From Sneathiella sp. (GTDB lineage Bacteria; Pseudomonadota; Alphaproteobacteria; Sneathiellales; Sneathiellaceae), in NCBI GenBank assembly GCA_017643685.1, contig JAEPMY010000016.1, positions 1 through 44,751 of the forward strand: a stretch of DNA of 44,751 nt, in the 5' to 3' direction. The notes under the pieces were generated by a model. It made no database searches and had not been told where the DNA came from. It saw only the letters and a list, made by a program, of their open reading frames with translations. The position numbers and the translations under genes are program-made. Each line of letters starts with the position of its first letter. Within the stretch, counting starts at the first letter, position 1. This document shows positions 1 to 7,539 of the stretch, one piece after another.

Positions 1-277
1 GAACCATCATAGCTAATAGGCGGATAAAATACCGTATTTTGCATAAAAAATGCGTTATTGCGCACTAGACATTTTTACACTCAAATCGCCCTAACCATGA
101 AACCACCAAATCTGTAACGTGGGGGAATAACATCGCTTACAACTAAACAATAGAGACCTAAACCTGAGGAAAAATCGATATATAGATGATACCTGGTTCT
201 GGATTGATCCAATTCGAGGCGATGATAAGGAGTTTTCGATTAAATTCAGTGAAGAGTTTGGAGAACTGCCGGCTCGG
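1..277. other. Left-edge region upstream of the recombinase
   Basis: No gene of its own is supported in bases 1-130, which are AT-rich. A near-perfect palindrome occupies 26-40, with arms AAAATAC and GTATTTT around one central base. A small GCAT/ATGC hairpin follows at about 41-53. From 131 onward the reading frame of the recombinase is open and looks coding (see that entry). No tRNA end or obvious attachment site is visible. The island boundary may lie outside the window. Confidence 0.4.
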
Positions 278-2131
278 TTGCTGATTTTCGTTAAGCAGGC
301 ACTTATGCCGAGAGTAAATGCGAGAAGCAGATGTAGAGATCTGGAACTTCCGGACGGGCGCTTTAGCGTATCAATCCCTTCACTAAAAAGAACATTACTT
401 CATTTAAAATTCACCGTTTCTTGGCTCCGTAAAAATTACCCTAATAAACGACTTTCAGAACTATCTTATGAGCAAATCCAAGAGATGTTTTTAGCATATT
501 TGTCGGCCAAGAATTCTAATGGCAAGCAAGTGTTCCCAGGGGTGCGATCCTATAGCATATTATGCAGTTTATTTTGGTTTCATGAAAATTTACAGGACCA
601 GTATTTTGGCAATGAAATTGACGATGGTATAAGTGTTGCTTTGGAAAAAGACATCTTACTTTCCGATAAAGTTGAACAGTCAGCAAAAAAAATAAATCCA
701 AAGTTTGATTTCGTTGAGTGGAAAACGGGCACTAAACTAGATGGATTATCTATTTCTCAACAGATTGCATTGTTGTCGTATTCCTTGAAATTTTTAAAAG
801 ATGATAAAACCAAGTTAGTCATAGCGCTTACACGATTTCAACATCGAACAAAGAGAAAGCAATCACTTTCTACGACCCGGTATTTAGTAGACGGTGGGTT
901 TATGAGGATAGGGAAAAAACAAAATTCTCAATTAGACAGTGATACACAATCTCACAGAACAGTTATGTTAGAAGAGTTGTGCTCACAATTTGGTGGAGAA
1001 AAATGGGAAGATCTACCGAATTGGTTGGATACTTTTAGTTTTAAACAAGGGAAGGGCACAAACGGATCAAATTGGGAATATCAAGAAATCTTAATTGATA
1101 TTTTTAATGCAAGTGTACTCGTTTTTGCTTTGTTGACAGGTGCGCGTAGAAATGAATTAGAGTCTATTGCAGGGTCAGACATTGAAAGACAAAAAGATGG
1201 ATCTTACACATTTCGCAGCAGTATAAATAAGACAAACCAAGGCATATCGACTATTCGTTACATTGCGGGAGAGGTTGCGGAAATAGTGGATATTATTCGC
1301 AATCTAAAAGAATTTGAAGATCCAGATTTTCACGAACCATTGTTTAAGAGGGTGGCATCCAAGCCTGGGAGTGGCATGCGAGCAAACAAGGCTTCTGTTA
1401 ACTCTATTGCTGAAGCAGGGGCGGGTTTAAGGACTTTTATAAATCGCCGAGTGAACCTTTTTCTTGATAACTCTCTTCAAATCAAAAATTTTTATATGCA
1501 CAGTTGCCGTCATGCGTGGGCCGAATTTGCACTTCGTCGTTTTGATGGTAGTTCTGTTCCCGAACTTATACGTGAGCACTTTCGCCACAATTTTGGAAGT
1601 TATATGACAGACCGTTATATGATGGGGAAATTGTTGGAGAGTGAAGACATGGAACTTCAACTCAACCTAGAATATATTAGAGAACTTATTGGTAGGGCTG
1701 CAGAGGGATCCGAGCGTTTGTACGGCCCAGTTGGGAAGTATATTGAAGGGCTTTTGAAGAGCTTTGAATTTGTAGGCGAAGATGAGGTCGAAGAAATCGT
1801 AGATACTTTTCAGGGACATATTGAGCCTCATGAATATGGGTTCTGCCTAGTTCGCCCAGAGACAGTTTCCCAGGCTCAATGTTTTAACAAAGAAACTCAA
1901 TTGGCGGAGACAGATGAAGCCTGTTGGGAGAAGTGTGGTGGTTGCATAAACCGATTAACTCTCCCGACTCATCGTGAGGATTTAGTGCGTCAGGGGCAAG
2001 CTATGAAAGTATCAAGAGATGCTTTTGAAAAGCTAAACTTTACCTCTATTGTGAATGCTTATGACCAGCAACTTCATAGGTACAAGTCAGCAATTGAAGA
2101 AATCGACGCTGGAGAATCATGTGATGCCTGA
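278..2131 (+). CDS. Large tyrosine recombinase (integrase) with C-terminal Cys cluster
   Basis: This is a tyrosine-recombinase-family protein, the likely enzyme that moved the island. Numbered from the TTG at 278 (617 residues), the catalytic signature is Arg290 in TGARRNEL, the box His408-Ser-Cys-Arg411-His412, His437, and the presumed nucleophile Tyr447 in MTDRYM. Five cysteines follow (523, 535, 549, 553, 556), the last three as CWEKCGGC, suggesting a zinc-binding module. The family is much larger than phage integrases of about 400 residues and resembles recombinases of multi-gene transposons such as Tn554 TnpB. The start is unresolved. The frame is open from 131, and the upstream translation (for example DDTWFWIDPIRGDDKEF) looks protein-like, but it has no ATG or GTG. 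A GAGGA ribosome-site-like sequence lies at 166-170. The true start may be an unusual codon, or the 5' end may be damaged. The next gene overlaps the end by 8 bases. Confidence 0.85.
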   Translation: MLIFVKQALMPRVNARSRCRDLELPDGRFSVSIPSLKRTLLHLKFTVSWLRKNYPNKRLSELSYEQIQEMFLAYLSAKNSNGKQVFPGVRSYSILCSLFWFHENLQDQYFGNEIDDGISVALEKDILLSDKVEQSAKKINPKFDFVEWKTGTKLDGLSISQQIALLSYSLKFLKDDKTKLVIALTRFQHRTKRKQSLSTTRYLVDGGFMRIGKKQNSQLDSDTQSHRTVMLEELCSQFGGEKWEDLPNWLDTFSFKQGKGTNGSNWEYQEILIDIFNASVLVFALLTGARRNELESIAGSDIERQKDGSYTFRSSINKTNQGISTIRYIAGEVAEIVDIIRNLKEFEDPDFHEPLFKRVASKPGSGMRANKASVNSIAEAGAGLRTFINRRVNLFLDNSLQIKNFYMHSCRHAWAEFALRRFDGSSVPELIREHFRHNFGSYMTDRYMMGKLLESEDMELQLNLEYIRELIGRAAEGSERLYGPVGKYIEGLLKSFEFVGEDEVEEIVDTFQGHIEPHEYGFCLVRPETVSQAQCFNKETQLAETDEACWEKCGGCINRLTLPTHREDLVRQGQAMKVSRDAFEKLNFTSIVNAYDQQLHRYKSAIEEIDAGESCDA

Positions 2132-2774
2132 TTTCAGTATTTTTGATATGAAATTGGGAGAGGAAAAAAAGGAAGAACTTCCTGATTGGCCTGAATTTTC
2201 TAGCGGTAAAAATGTTGGAATAGCAAAAAAAATGTATTTCAACATTCTAGCTCGGAGAGATGATATCAAAACTCAGCTGAACAATGGAGTTGAGTTGAAA
2301 ACCCGACAAAAGAAAATTTTGGCTACTGATATCTCGGAAAGTGTAGGCAAAAACAAGTATTATTTGAATGCTCGTGAATTCCCAACTTTGAAGCGTTTTA
2401 TCGATGAGACTAATGATGCATTGTCTCGCATTCAGCCAACAGGGGCCGAGTTTTCACGCCCTAAGCGCGTGATGGGCAGAACTGAGCTTGTCAATAGAGT
2501 TAGTTTTCTAGAGAAAAGGTTAGAGACAGAAAACTTCTCTAAGATGCTAGATAGTCAAATTTTAAATCAGTTTGGATCAACTAGACAAAATTTGATTGAA
2601 GCACAAAAAGAAATAATTGAGCTAACTGAGAAATTAGCTTTGAAAAGGAAGAGTGAGGTGGATCTAATTGATCAAATTTCTACTCTTTTTGAAGAATTAC
2701 AGGCACTAAGAAATCAACTTGAAGAGTTAGGCGTTAAGCCTAATCCTCAAAAGTATTTAAAGGTGGTCAAATAA
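2124..2774 (+). CDS. Recombinase-associated HTH/coiled-coil protein
   Basis: This 216-residue soluble protein is of unrecognised family. The ATG at 2124 is chosen because GGAG lies just upstream at 2111-2114 and the start overlaps the recombinase stop, as in translationally coupled genes. Residues about 35-105 are helical and include KILATDISESVGKNKYYLN, which looks like a DNA-binding helix-turn-helix. From about residue 115 to the end the sequence has heptad-like Leu, Ile and Glu spacing typical of a coiled coil. Position and build recall accessory proteins of Tn554-like elements (TnpC) and other recombinase trios, which help the recombinase choose or bind DNA. That role is inference. It is followed at once by a 15-codon reading frame and then a second HTH/coiled-coil gene. 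Confidence 0.75.
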   Translation: MPDFSIFDMKLGEEKKEELPDWPEFSSGKNVGIAKKMYFNILARRDDIKTQLNNGVELKTRQKKILATDISESVGKNKYYLNAREFPTLKRFIDETNDALSRIQPTGAEFSRPKRVMGRTELVNRVSFLEKRLETENFSKMLDSQILNQFGSTRQNLIEAQKEIIELTEKLALKRKSEVDLIDQISTLFEELQALRNQLEELGVKPNPQKYLKVVK

Positions 2775-2821
2775 TGACAAGATGCAATTTCATTCAAGCT
2801 GATGGTTGGGGGAAAGAATGA
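2774..2821 (+). other. 15-codon mini reading frame bridging two coupled genes
   Basis: An ATG at 2774 overlaps the TAA of the preceding gene (TAATG). It runs 15 codons (MTRCNFIQADGWGKE) to a TGA at 2819-2821, which overlaps the ATG of the next gene at 2818. It could be a coupling leader that carries ribosomes across the gap. It could also be the remnant of a longer N-terminus of the next gene after a frameshift, or chance. Confidence 0.35.
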
Positions 2822-3231
2822 GTCAGCGCCAGGGCCAAATGAACATTGCCAGGGTTAAGGCTTGGATTGCTGAACGGGATGCCTTGCAAGACTACAATGA
2901 ATACCAACGGGGCTTTAAAGTAAATCGAGTTGTGTTATGTCGTGAATTAGAGTTTGCGCGTTCTGTAGTAACGCAGAACCCAGCCGTAAAGAAAGCTTTA
3001 GAAGACGCGGAAGAGCGATGGTACGGCGTTCCTCCTGAGGAAGAACCCAAGGCAATCCATGCGGCTCGCGAGCGCTCTGAAAAACGTGTTCAACAGTCGA
3101 AGAGACAAAATAACCAATTGTTTGATGAGATCGCAAAACTGAAAGCTGAAAACGCGTTTTTAAGGCGGCAATTAGAGCGATATCAGGCGATGGAAGAAGT
3201 TATCGCGCAGACTGGGTTGTGTCCACGTTGA
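2818..3231 (+). CDS. Second small recombinase-associated HTH/coiled-coil protein
   Basis: This 137-residue protein has no known catalytic motif. The ATG at 2818 is preferred over a TTG at 2806 because GGGGGAAAG sits directly in front of it. Residues about 28-62 (KVNRVVLCRELEFARSVVTQ and following) resemble a helix-turn-helix that begins with an Asn-Arg pair, as in small accessory proteins of recombinase transposons. The rest is rich in Glu, Lys, Arg and Gln and ends in a predicted coiled coil (about residues 87-125). It overlaps the helicase gene downstream by 13 bases. With its neighbours it completes a recombinase plus two accessory proteins. Its exact function is unknown. Confidence 0.75.
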   Translation: MSQRQGQMNIARVKAWIAERDALQDYNEYQRGFKVNRVVLCRELEFARSVVTQNPAVKKALEDAEERWYGVPPEEEPKAIHAARERSEKRVQQSKRQNNQLFDEIAKLKAENAFLRRQLERYQAMEEVIAQTGLCPR

Positions 3232-5414
3232 TTGTCCAAATAAAAAGGCAAAGAGGAATTAATCTACGTGTGGCAGATGAAGTCAGAGAGAACGGTTCCT
3301 TAGTTTACCGAGACAGACCACTGGTGCTTAAATTTCAGAAAAAGACTGCACCGGCGGCGACTCCTGGGACGGTCTGGGAAGTGGCTGGCAATACCTCTTT
3401 ATATCGCTCAACCGTAAACGGATTTTCTTTCTTGGAAACTAGGATGATTGTCAGCAAAGCAACGATGATCCGCCCTTCTGGAGAGCTACTGTCACGGTGG
3501 ATTGCTGCAAATATTGATGGCATTGGAGATGTTAAGGCAAGGCGTATAGTGCGTGCCCTACCTGACTTGAATAAAGTTATCCGCGATAAAAATGCGCAGA
3601 GATTAATGACGGTTAGCGGAGTCTCTGAAGAGCTTGCCCAGAGACTAATAGCAAATTGGCCTGCTGATCATTTGTATGAAACCATAGCTTGGCTTCAAAA
3701 TTCTGAACTCCCTTTACGCATTGCAGATCAGTTAGTCAGAGTTTACGAGAATGACGCTGTAAATAAGCTGAAATCCAATCCCTTTTTACTGACAGCATTT
3801 GGATTGGCTTTTAGCGATATTCTTAAATTGATCAATCGATTTGAAATTGAAGTATCGGAGTTTGAAGTGTTAGCAGCGATCGCTGAGCATATAACTCTAA
3901 AGTATACTCAACGCACTCAATCAACAGTTATACCACAAGAAACTCTTGTAAAAGAGGCTCAGAAACTCTGCAGAGATTTGGAGGTTTGTCATGCTGATTT
4001 GTGTCAAGCAGCAAAGAGCCGTGGGGTTCTGCTCAGAGTAGAAGGCGGTCTGCAAGCGATTGGCACAGCCATACAGGAGAACACTGTAGGGCATTTTTTT
4101 AAACGGATGGCAAGCCGCCAACCAGGAGCGGGGTGTCTTCTGGCTGCTTGGGAACGTGATGTAAACACAAGTATTATTGAACAAGCACTTAGAGATTTTG
4201 AAGGTGTTTTATCGTTCAAACTGACAAGGGAACAGCGATCTGCAATCGCAGGTGCAGTCTGTAGTCCTGTGGCTGTAATATCTGGAGGGGCGGGTACAGG
4301 TAAGACTACCATCCTGAAGGCTATTTTATCAGTTTACGAGAAGGTTGCGGATGGCCTGGCTGTATTTCAAATTGCCCTTTCAGGAAGGGCTGCTCAACGC
4401 ATGGCGGGGAGTACTGGACGGCCTGCAGTTACAATTGCGAAGTTTTTATATGATCATTTAGGGGAGCGTAAAGAGCCTCTCCCTGAGCATATACTTTTAA
4501 TAGTGGACGAAGCCTCCATGGTGGATTTGCTGTCTGCATACAAACTCGTTGGTATTCTTCCGGAAGCTACCCGGATAATACTTGTTGGTGATGCTGCGCA
4601 ATTACCACCCGTTGGAGCGGGCCTTGTATTTCATGCAGCTATGAAAAGTGACCTGCCCGTTTTCAATCTTTCAGAGGTTAAACGTCAGCGGGCTGAAAGC
4701 GGAATTCATTCCTTGGCGACTGCGATACGCAATAAAACTTATACCCGACAGCTGTTAGCCCCACTTCAAGGTGATGTTTACTATTTTCCAACTATGGATG
4801 CTGCTTTAGTAGTTGAAGAGTATACCAAAACAAGATCACTTGAAGAGTGCATTGTCATCTCCCCTACTCGCAAAGGACCACTTGGTGTTGACGTTATTAA
4901 TCGTTTAATTCAAAGCCATTTTGAGCAAACCAATCCCAAAGCACTACATTATAACGACGATCAATTCGGGTATATCCCTTGGATCACAAATGCAGGTACG
5001 AGCCTGCGATTGGGTGATCGAATTATGGTCACCAAGAACGATTACAAACTCAATATTCGCAATGGAGACTTGGGGTCAATTGTTCAAGTATTTGGTGAAC
5101 CTTTAAATGATAGTTTTGGTGAGATTGAGGTGAATGGAGAGATAATTCCGGTTACTCGCGAGATGCTCGAAAAATTAGATCTGGGTTACGCCACGACCAT
5201 CCATAAAAGTCAAGGTTCACAGTGGAAAAAGTGCATCTTAATCTTGCCGGGACACGCTGAAAAAATGATAGACCAATCACTGCTCTATACAGCGGTTACA
5301 AGGGCATCAGAGACTCTATCAATAATTGGGGATTGCGCACTTATTGAAAAGGCCATTGGGCGCGGTGCATATGCTTTAAATCGACTTACTAATTTAGGGT
5401 GTGTTTTGCGGTAG
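3219..5414 (+). CDS. RecD2-like SF1 DNA helicase
   Basis: This 731-residue ATP-dependent helicase is of the RecD2/TraA superfamily 1B type. Two helix-hairpin-helix elements (IDGIGDVKARRIV at about 99-111 and TVSGVSEELAQRL at about 131-143) precede the motor, as in RecD2. The motor shows Walker A GGAGTGKTT (356-364), the DEAS box (430-433), GDAAQLPPVGAG (457-468), IHKSQGSQW (661-669) and YTAVTRA (690-696). The family unwinds DNA 5' to 3' and acts outside RecBCD. The GTG start lies inside the previous gene, so all four genes of the module probably form one operon. A helicase encoded with a recombinase suggests a role in element transfer or replication-linked integration. This is inference, and it could also be repair cargo. 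Confidence 0.9.
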   Translation: MSTLIVQIKRQRGINLRVADEVRENGSLVYRDRPLVLKFQKKTAPAATPGTVWEVAGNTSLYRSTVNGFSFLETRMIVSKATMIRPSGELLSRWIAANIDGIGDVKARRIVRALPDLNKVIRDKNAQRLMTVSGVSEELAQRLIANWPADHLYETIAWLQNSELPLRIADQLVRVYENDAVNKLKSNPFLLTAFGLAFSDILKLINRFEIEVSEFEVLAAIAEHITLKYTQRTQSTVIPQETLVKEAQKLCRDLEVCHADLCQAAKSRGVLLRVEGGLQAIGTAIQENTVGHFFKRMASRQPGAGCLLAAWERDVNTSIIEQALRDFEGVLSFKLTREQRSAIAGAVCSPVAVISGGAGTGKTTILKAILSVYEKVADGLAVFQIALSGRAAQRMAGSTGRPAVTIAKFLYDHLGERKEPLPEHILLIVDEASMVDLLSAYKLVGILPEATRIILVGDAAQLPPVGAGLVFHAAMKSDLPVFNLSEVKRQRAESGIHSLATAIRNKTYTRQLLAPLQGDVYYFPTMDAALVVEEYTKTRSLEECIVISPTRKGPLGVDVINRLIQSHFEQTNPKALHYNDDQFGYIPWITNAGTSLRLGDRIMVTKNDYKLNIRNGDLGSIVQVFGEPLNDSFGEIEVNGEIIPVTREMLEKLDLGYATTIHKSQGSQWKKCILILPGHAEKMIDQSLLYTAVTRASETLSIIGDCALIEKAIGRGAYALNRLTNLGCVLR

Positions 5415-5438
5415 CTGGACTGCAATTTGATGCGTTAG

Positions 5439-5472
5439 TGTTGGTGATAAGAGAGCTCTTACCCTCACAACA
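5439..5472 (+). other. Long hairpin after the helicase gene
   Basis: An imperfect stem follows the helicase stop by 24 bases. The perfect inner arms are TAAGAG (5448-5453) and CTCTTA (5456-5461), and the outer arms TGTTG.TGA and TCACAACA pair around small bulges. No T-run follows, so it is not a standard intrinsic terminator. It may still stabilise or end the module's transcript. Confidence 0.35.
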
Positions 5473-5665
5473 TTGCGTTCGAGTTGCTCAACCTATGTTT
5501 TGGGCTACTTGAACGACTGAAGCTCTTTAGGCCTTTTGTTTTCGCCTTCGTTTCTGCGATGCTATTGTCAATTATATTTTAAAAAATTAGTAAAACATAA
5601 TTGATTATTTCAATATATTGCCTCCAATATACGTCATCATACTATATATAGGCGATTTCTCGGAT

Positions 5666-6244
5666 ATGAATAAGGAAGAAGGTAATTTTGAACAGGGTAG
5701 CAATGCCAAAAAAGAAAATAAGCAGAAAAAGAAATTAACAGCACAAGAGAAAGCCGCAGCCAAGAAAAGGGCGCTAGAGGGTAAGGCCCGCAGAAAAGCA
5801 TATAGAAAAGAAATTAGTAAAACAGGTGACCTACAGCCCTGGGAAAGCACAGCAGCACAGCAGGAACTGATAACCTCAATCTGCAGTCTTTTTAAAAAAA
5901 CTTTAGGAATAAGTTTGAAATTGAATTTTGATCCTCAATTCGATTTGGAGAGTTTCAAAGCTTTTGTTTCATCCTTTGGATTTAATCCTGCGCATAATGA
6001 TCCCACCCATTCAGGACTTCGTTTTATTAGTGGTGTTATCGAAGAAACAAAAACTGGTTGCTCTGAAAATTATATTGCAAAAAAATATAACTCTACTCCA
6101 GAGACCATTCAGTTCATCCATAGGATCTTGATTAACAGCGGTGTATCTTTGAAGGAAGAAGTTGAAGATTGTAAATTTTTAGAAGATGTCGTCTACGACG
6201 AAGATTATTTCGATAACCAATTTTATGATGAGGGTTATCACTAA
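5666..6244 (+). CDS. Hypothetical protein, basic N-terminus and acidic C-terminus
   Basis: This 192-residue protein is not recognised. The ATG at 5666 is preferred over an upstream TTG at 5618. Residues about 12-60 are dense in Lys, Arg, Ala and Gln and probably unstructured or nucleic-acid binding. The middle is mixed alpha/beta, and a stretch near residues 140-160 (CSENYIAKKYNSTPETIQFI) looks like a helix-turn-helix. The last 30 residues are rich in Asp, Glu and Tyr. The composition suggests DNA binding. It stands alone about 250 bases after the helicase gene and before the metal cargo, and may belong to the mobility module. Confidence 0.55.
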   Translation: MNKEEGNFEQGSNAKKENKQKKKLTAQEKAAAKKRALEGKARRKAYRKEISKTGDLQPWESTAAQQELITSICSLFKKTLGISLKLNFDPQFDLESFKAFVSSFGFNPAHNDPTHSGLRFISGVIEETKTGCSENYIAKKYNSTPETIQFIHRILINSGVSLKEEVEDCKFLEDVVYDEDYFDNQFYDEGYH

Positions 6245-6485
6245 CAGTTCCGGTATGGTGGCGCAAACGCACTAATTACAGAAATGGGGGCTCAAATTTT
6301 TAGTTAAAGAAACTGCCAGTATTTGAAGGGGTGCTGTCACCAATCGAGTGCGAAGAGCAGTGCGCTTCGAAACATAATTTAAAGGCTGCATGTCATGGAA
6401 GTGGCGTGATTAGAATCAACGTACAATCTGTAAAACGTGATTAAATTATCAATATATCGTACTTCGATTTAAAAAGTTTATAATA

Positions 6486-7100
6486 ATGTCAGCGAAAAAC
6501 CATAAACACCATAGAAAACCTGATTTATTGTTATGGGGATCAATCCTTACAATATTGCCGCTTTATATTATTCAAGTACTGGACGTGGTGGCCATTACCG
6601 ATCTTTATTGGTTGAACGAATTCAGTGTTACAGTATTTGATCTGGTTAATACCATTTGGCTGGGGGTATTGATCGGTATTATTATGGTGATGTTGCTGAG
6701 CAAAATTCCTCGTGAATTTGTCATGGCATTGTTAGGGCATAAATGCGGATTTTCTGGCATTTTGAGAGCAACCCTTGGTGGTGTTCTTCTTGATTTGTGT
6801 AGCCATGGAATATTGATGGTTGGAGCAAAGCTTTATGAACGAGGCGCATCAGCTGGTCAGGTGATCGCTTTTTTAGTAGCGAGCCCTTGGAATTCTTTTT
6901 CACTCACTTTGGTATTAATAGCCCTTATAGGCCTCCAGTGGACGCTTCTGTTTATAGCTCTATCATTATTGATAGCGATTATTACAGGTATGTTATTTGA
7001 TTTTTTGGTTTCACGTAGAATCCTGCCTGAGAACCCAAATGCGTTAGAAATGCCAGCTGATTTCCACTTTTCAGTGAAGCAAAGAAAAGATTACTCGTAG
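6486..7100 (+). pseudogene. UPF0718/DUF318 permease, N-terminal part (frameshifted)
   Basis: This is the first 204 codons of a polytopic membrane permease of the UPF0718 (DUF318, ArsP/YraQ-like) family. It has at least four hydrophobic helices and the family motifs LLDLCSHGILMVGAKLYERGAS and VASPWNS. The family exports metal-related or organo-metalloid compounds, and the substrate here is unknown. The frame ends at 7098-7100, while the rest of the same protein continues one frame away, so a single-base indel near 7064-7080 splits the gene. It heads a likely operon with the oxidase and cytochrome downstream. Either the gene is broken, or two half-proteins are made. Confidence 0.75.
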
Positions 7101-7120
7101 CTAAATTCGACAAGAAGTTC

Positions 7121-7522
7121 TTGGTGTTTACAGTCGTCGAAGGAATTGCAGAAAGCAGAATGGTACTGCGTTGGATACTATTTGGTGTCGTATTAGCTGG
7201 CTTGGTCAAAGCTTCTATCGATACAGATAGTTTCGCCACATATTTTGGTGCTACTTTTGGCGGGCTTGCATTAACAATTGTGGTTGCGACGATAATGGAA
7301 GTTTGCTCTGAAGGGAGTACTCCAATTGCAGCGGACTTACTTACGAGGGCGAATGCACCTGGGAATGGCTTTGCATTTTTAATGACCGGTGTGGCTACAG
7401 ATTATACGGAAATCATGATTTTGAAAGAAACAACGAAGACGTGGAAATTTTCCATATTCCTACCGTTAATAACGCTACCACAAGTATTCTTAATTAGCTG
7501 GATTATGAATTTTTTTGCCTGA
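7121..7522 (+). pseudogene. UPF0718/DUF318 permease, C-terminal part (frameshifted)
   Basis: This is the second half of the same permease, with about four hydrophobic segments and the conserved EVCSEGSTP motif. This frame is open from 7061 and reads FSEAKKRLLVAKFDKKFLVF before the TTG at 7121, which is the expected continuation of the N-terminal part. No ribosome site is evident in front of 7121. This supports a frameshift in one ancestral gene rather than two real genes. Confidence 0.7.
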
Positions 7523-7539
7523 CAGGTTTGGATATTGAA

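Noticed and set aside
26-40. Palindrome AAAATAC-C-GTATTTT as a possible left attachment site
   Set aside because: Only the AAAATAC half is shared with the right end (22328-22334). This is too short and AT-rich to call an attachment site.
117-120. CGTG shared with the junction at 22399 as a possible core direct repeat
   Set aside because: Four bases are expected by chance many times in this length.
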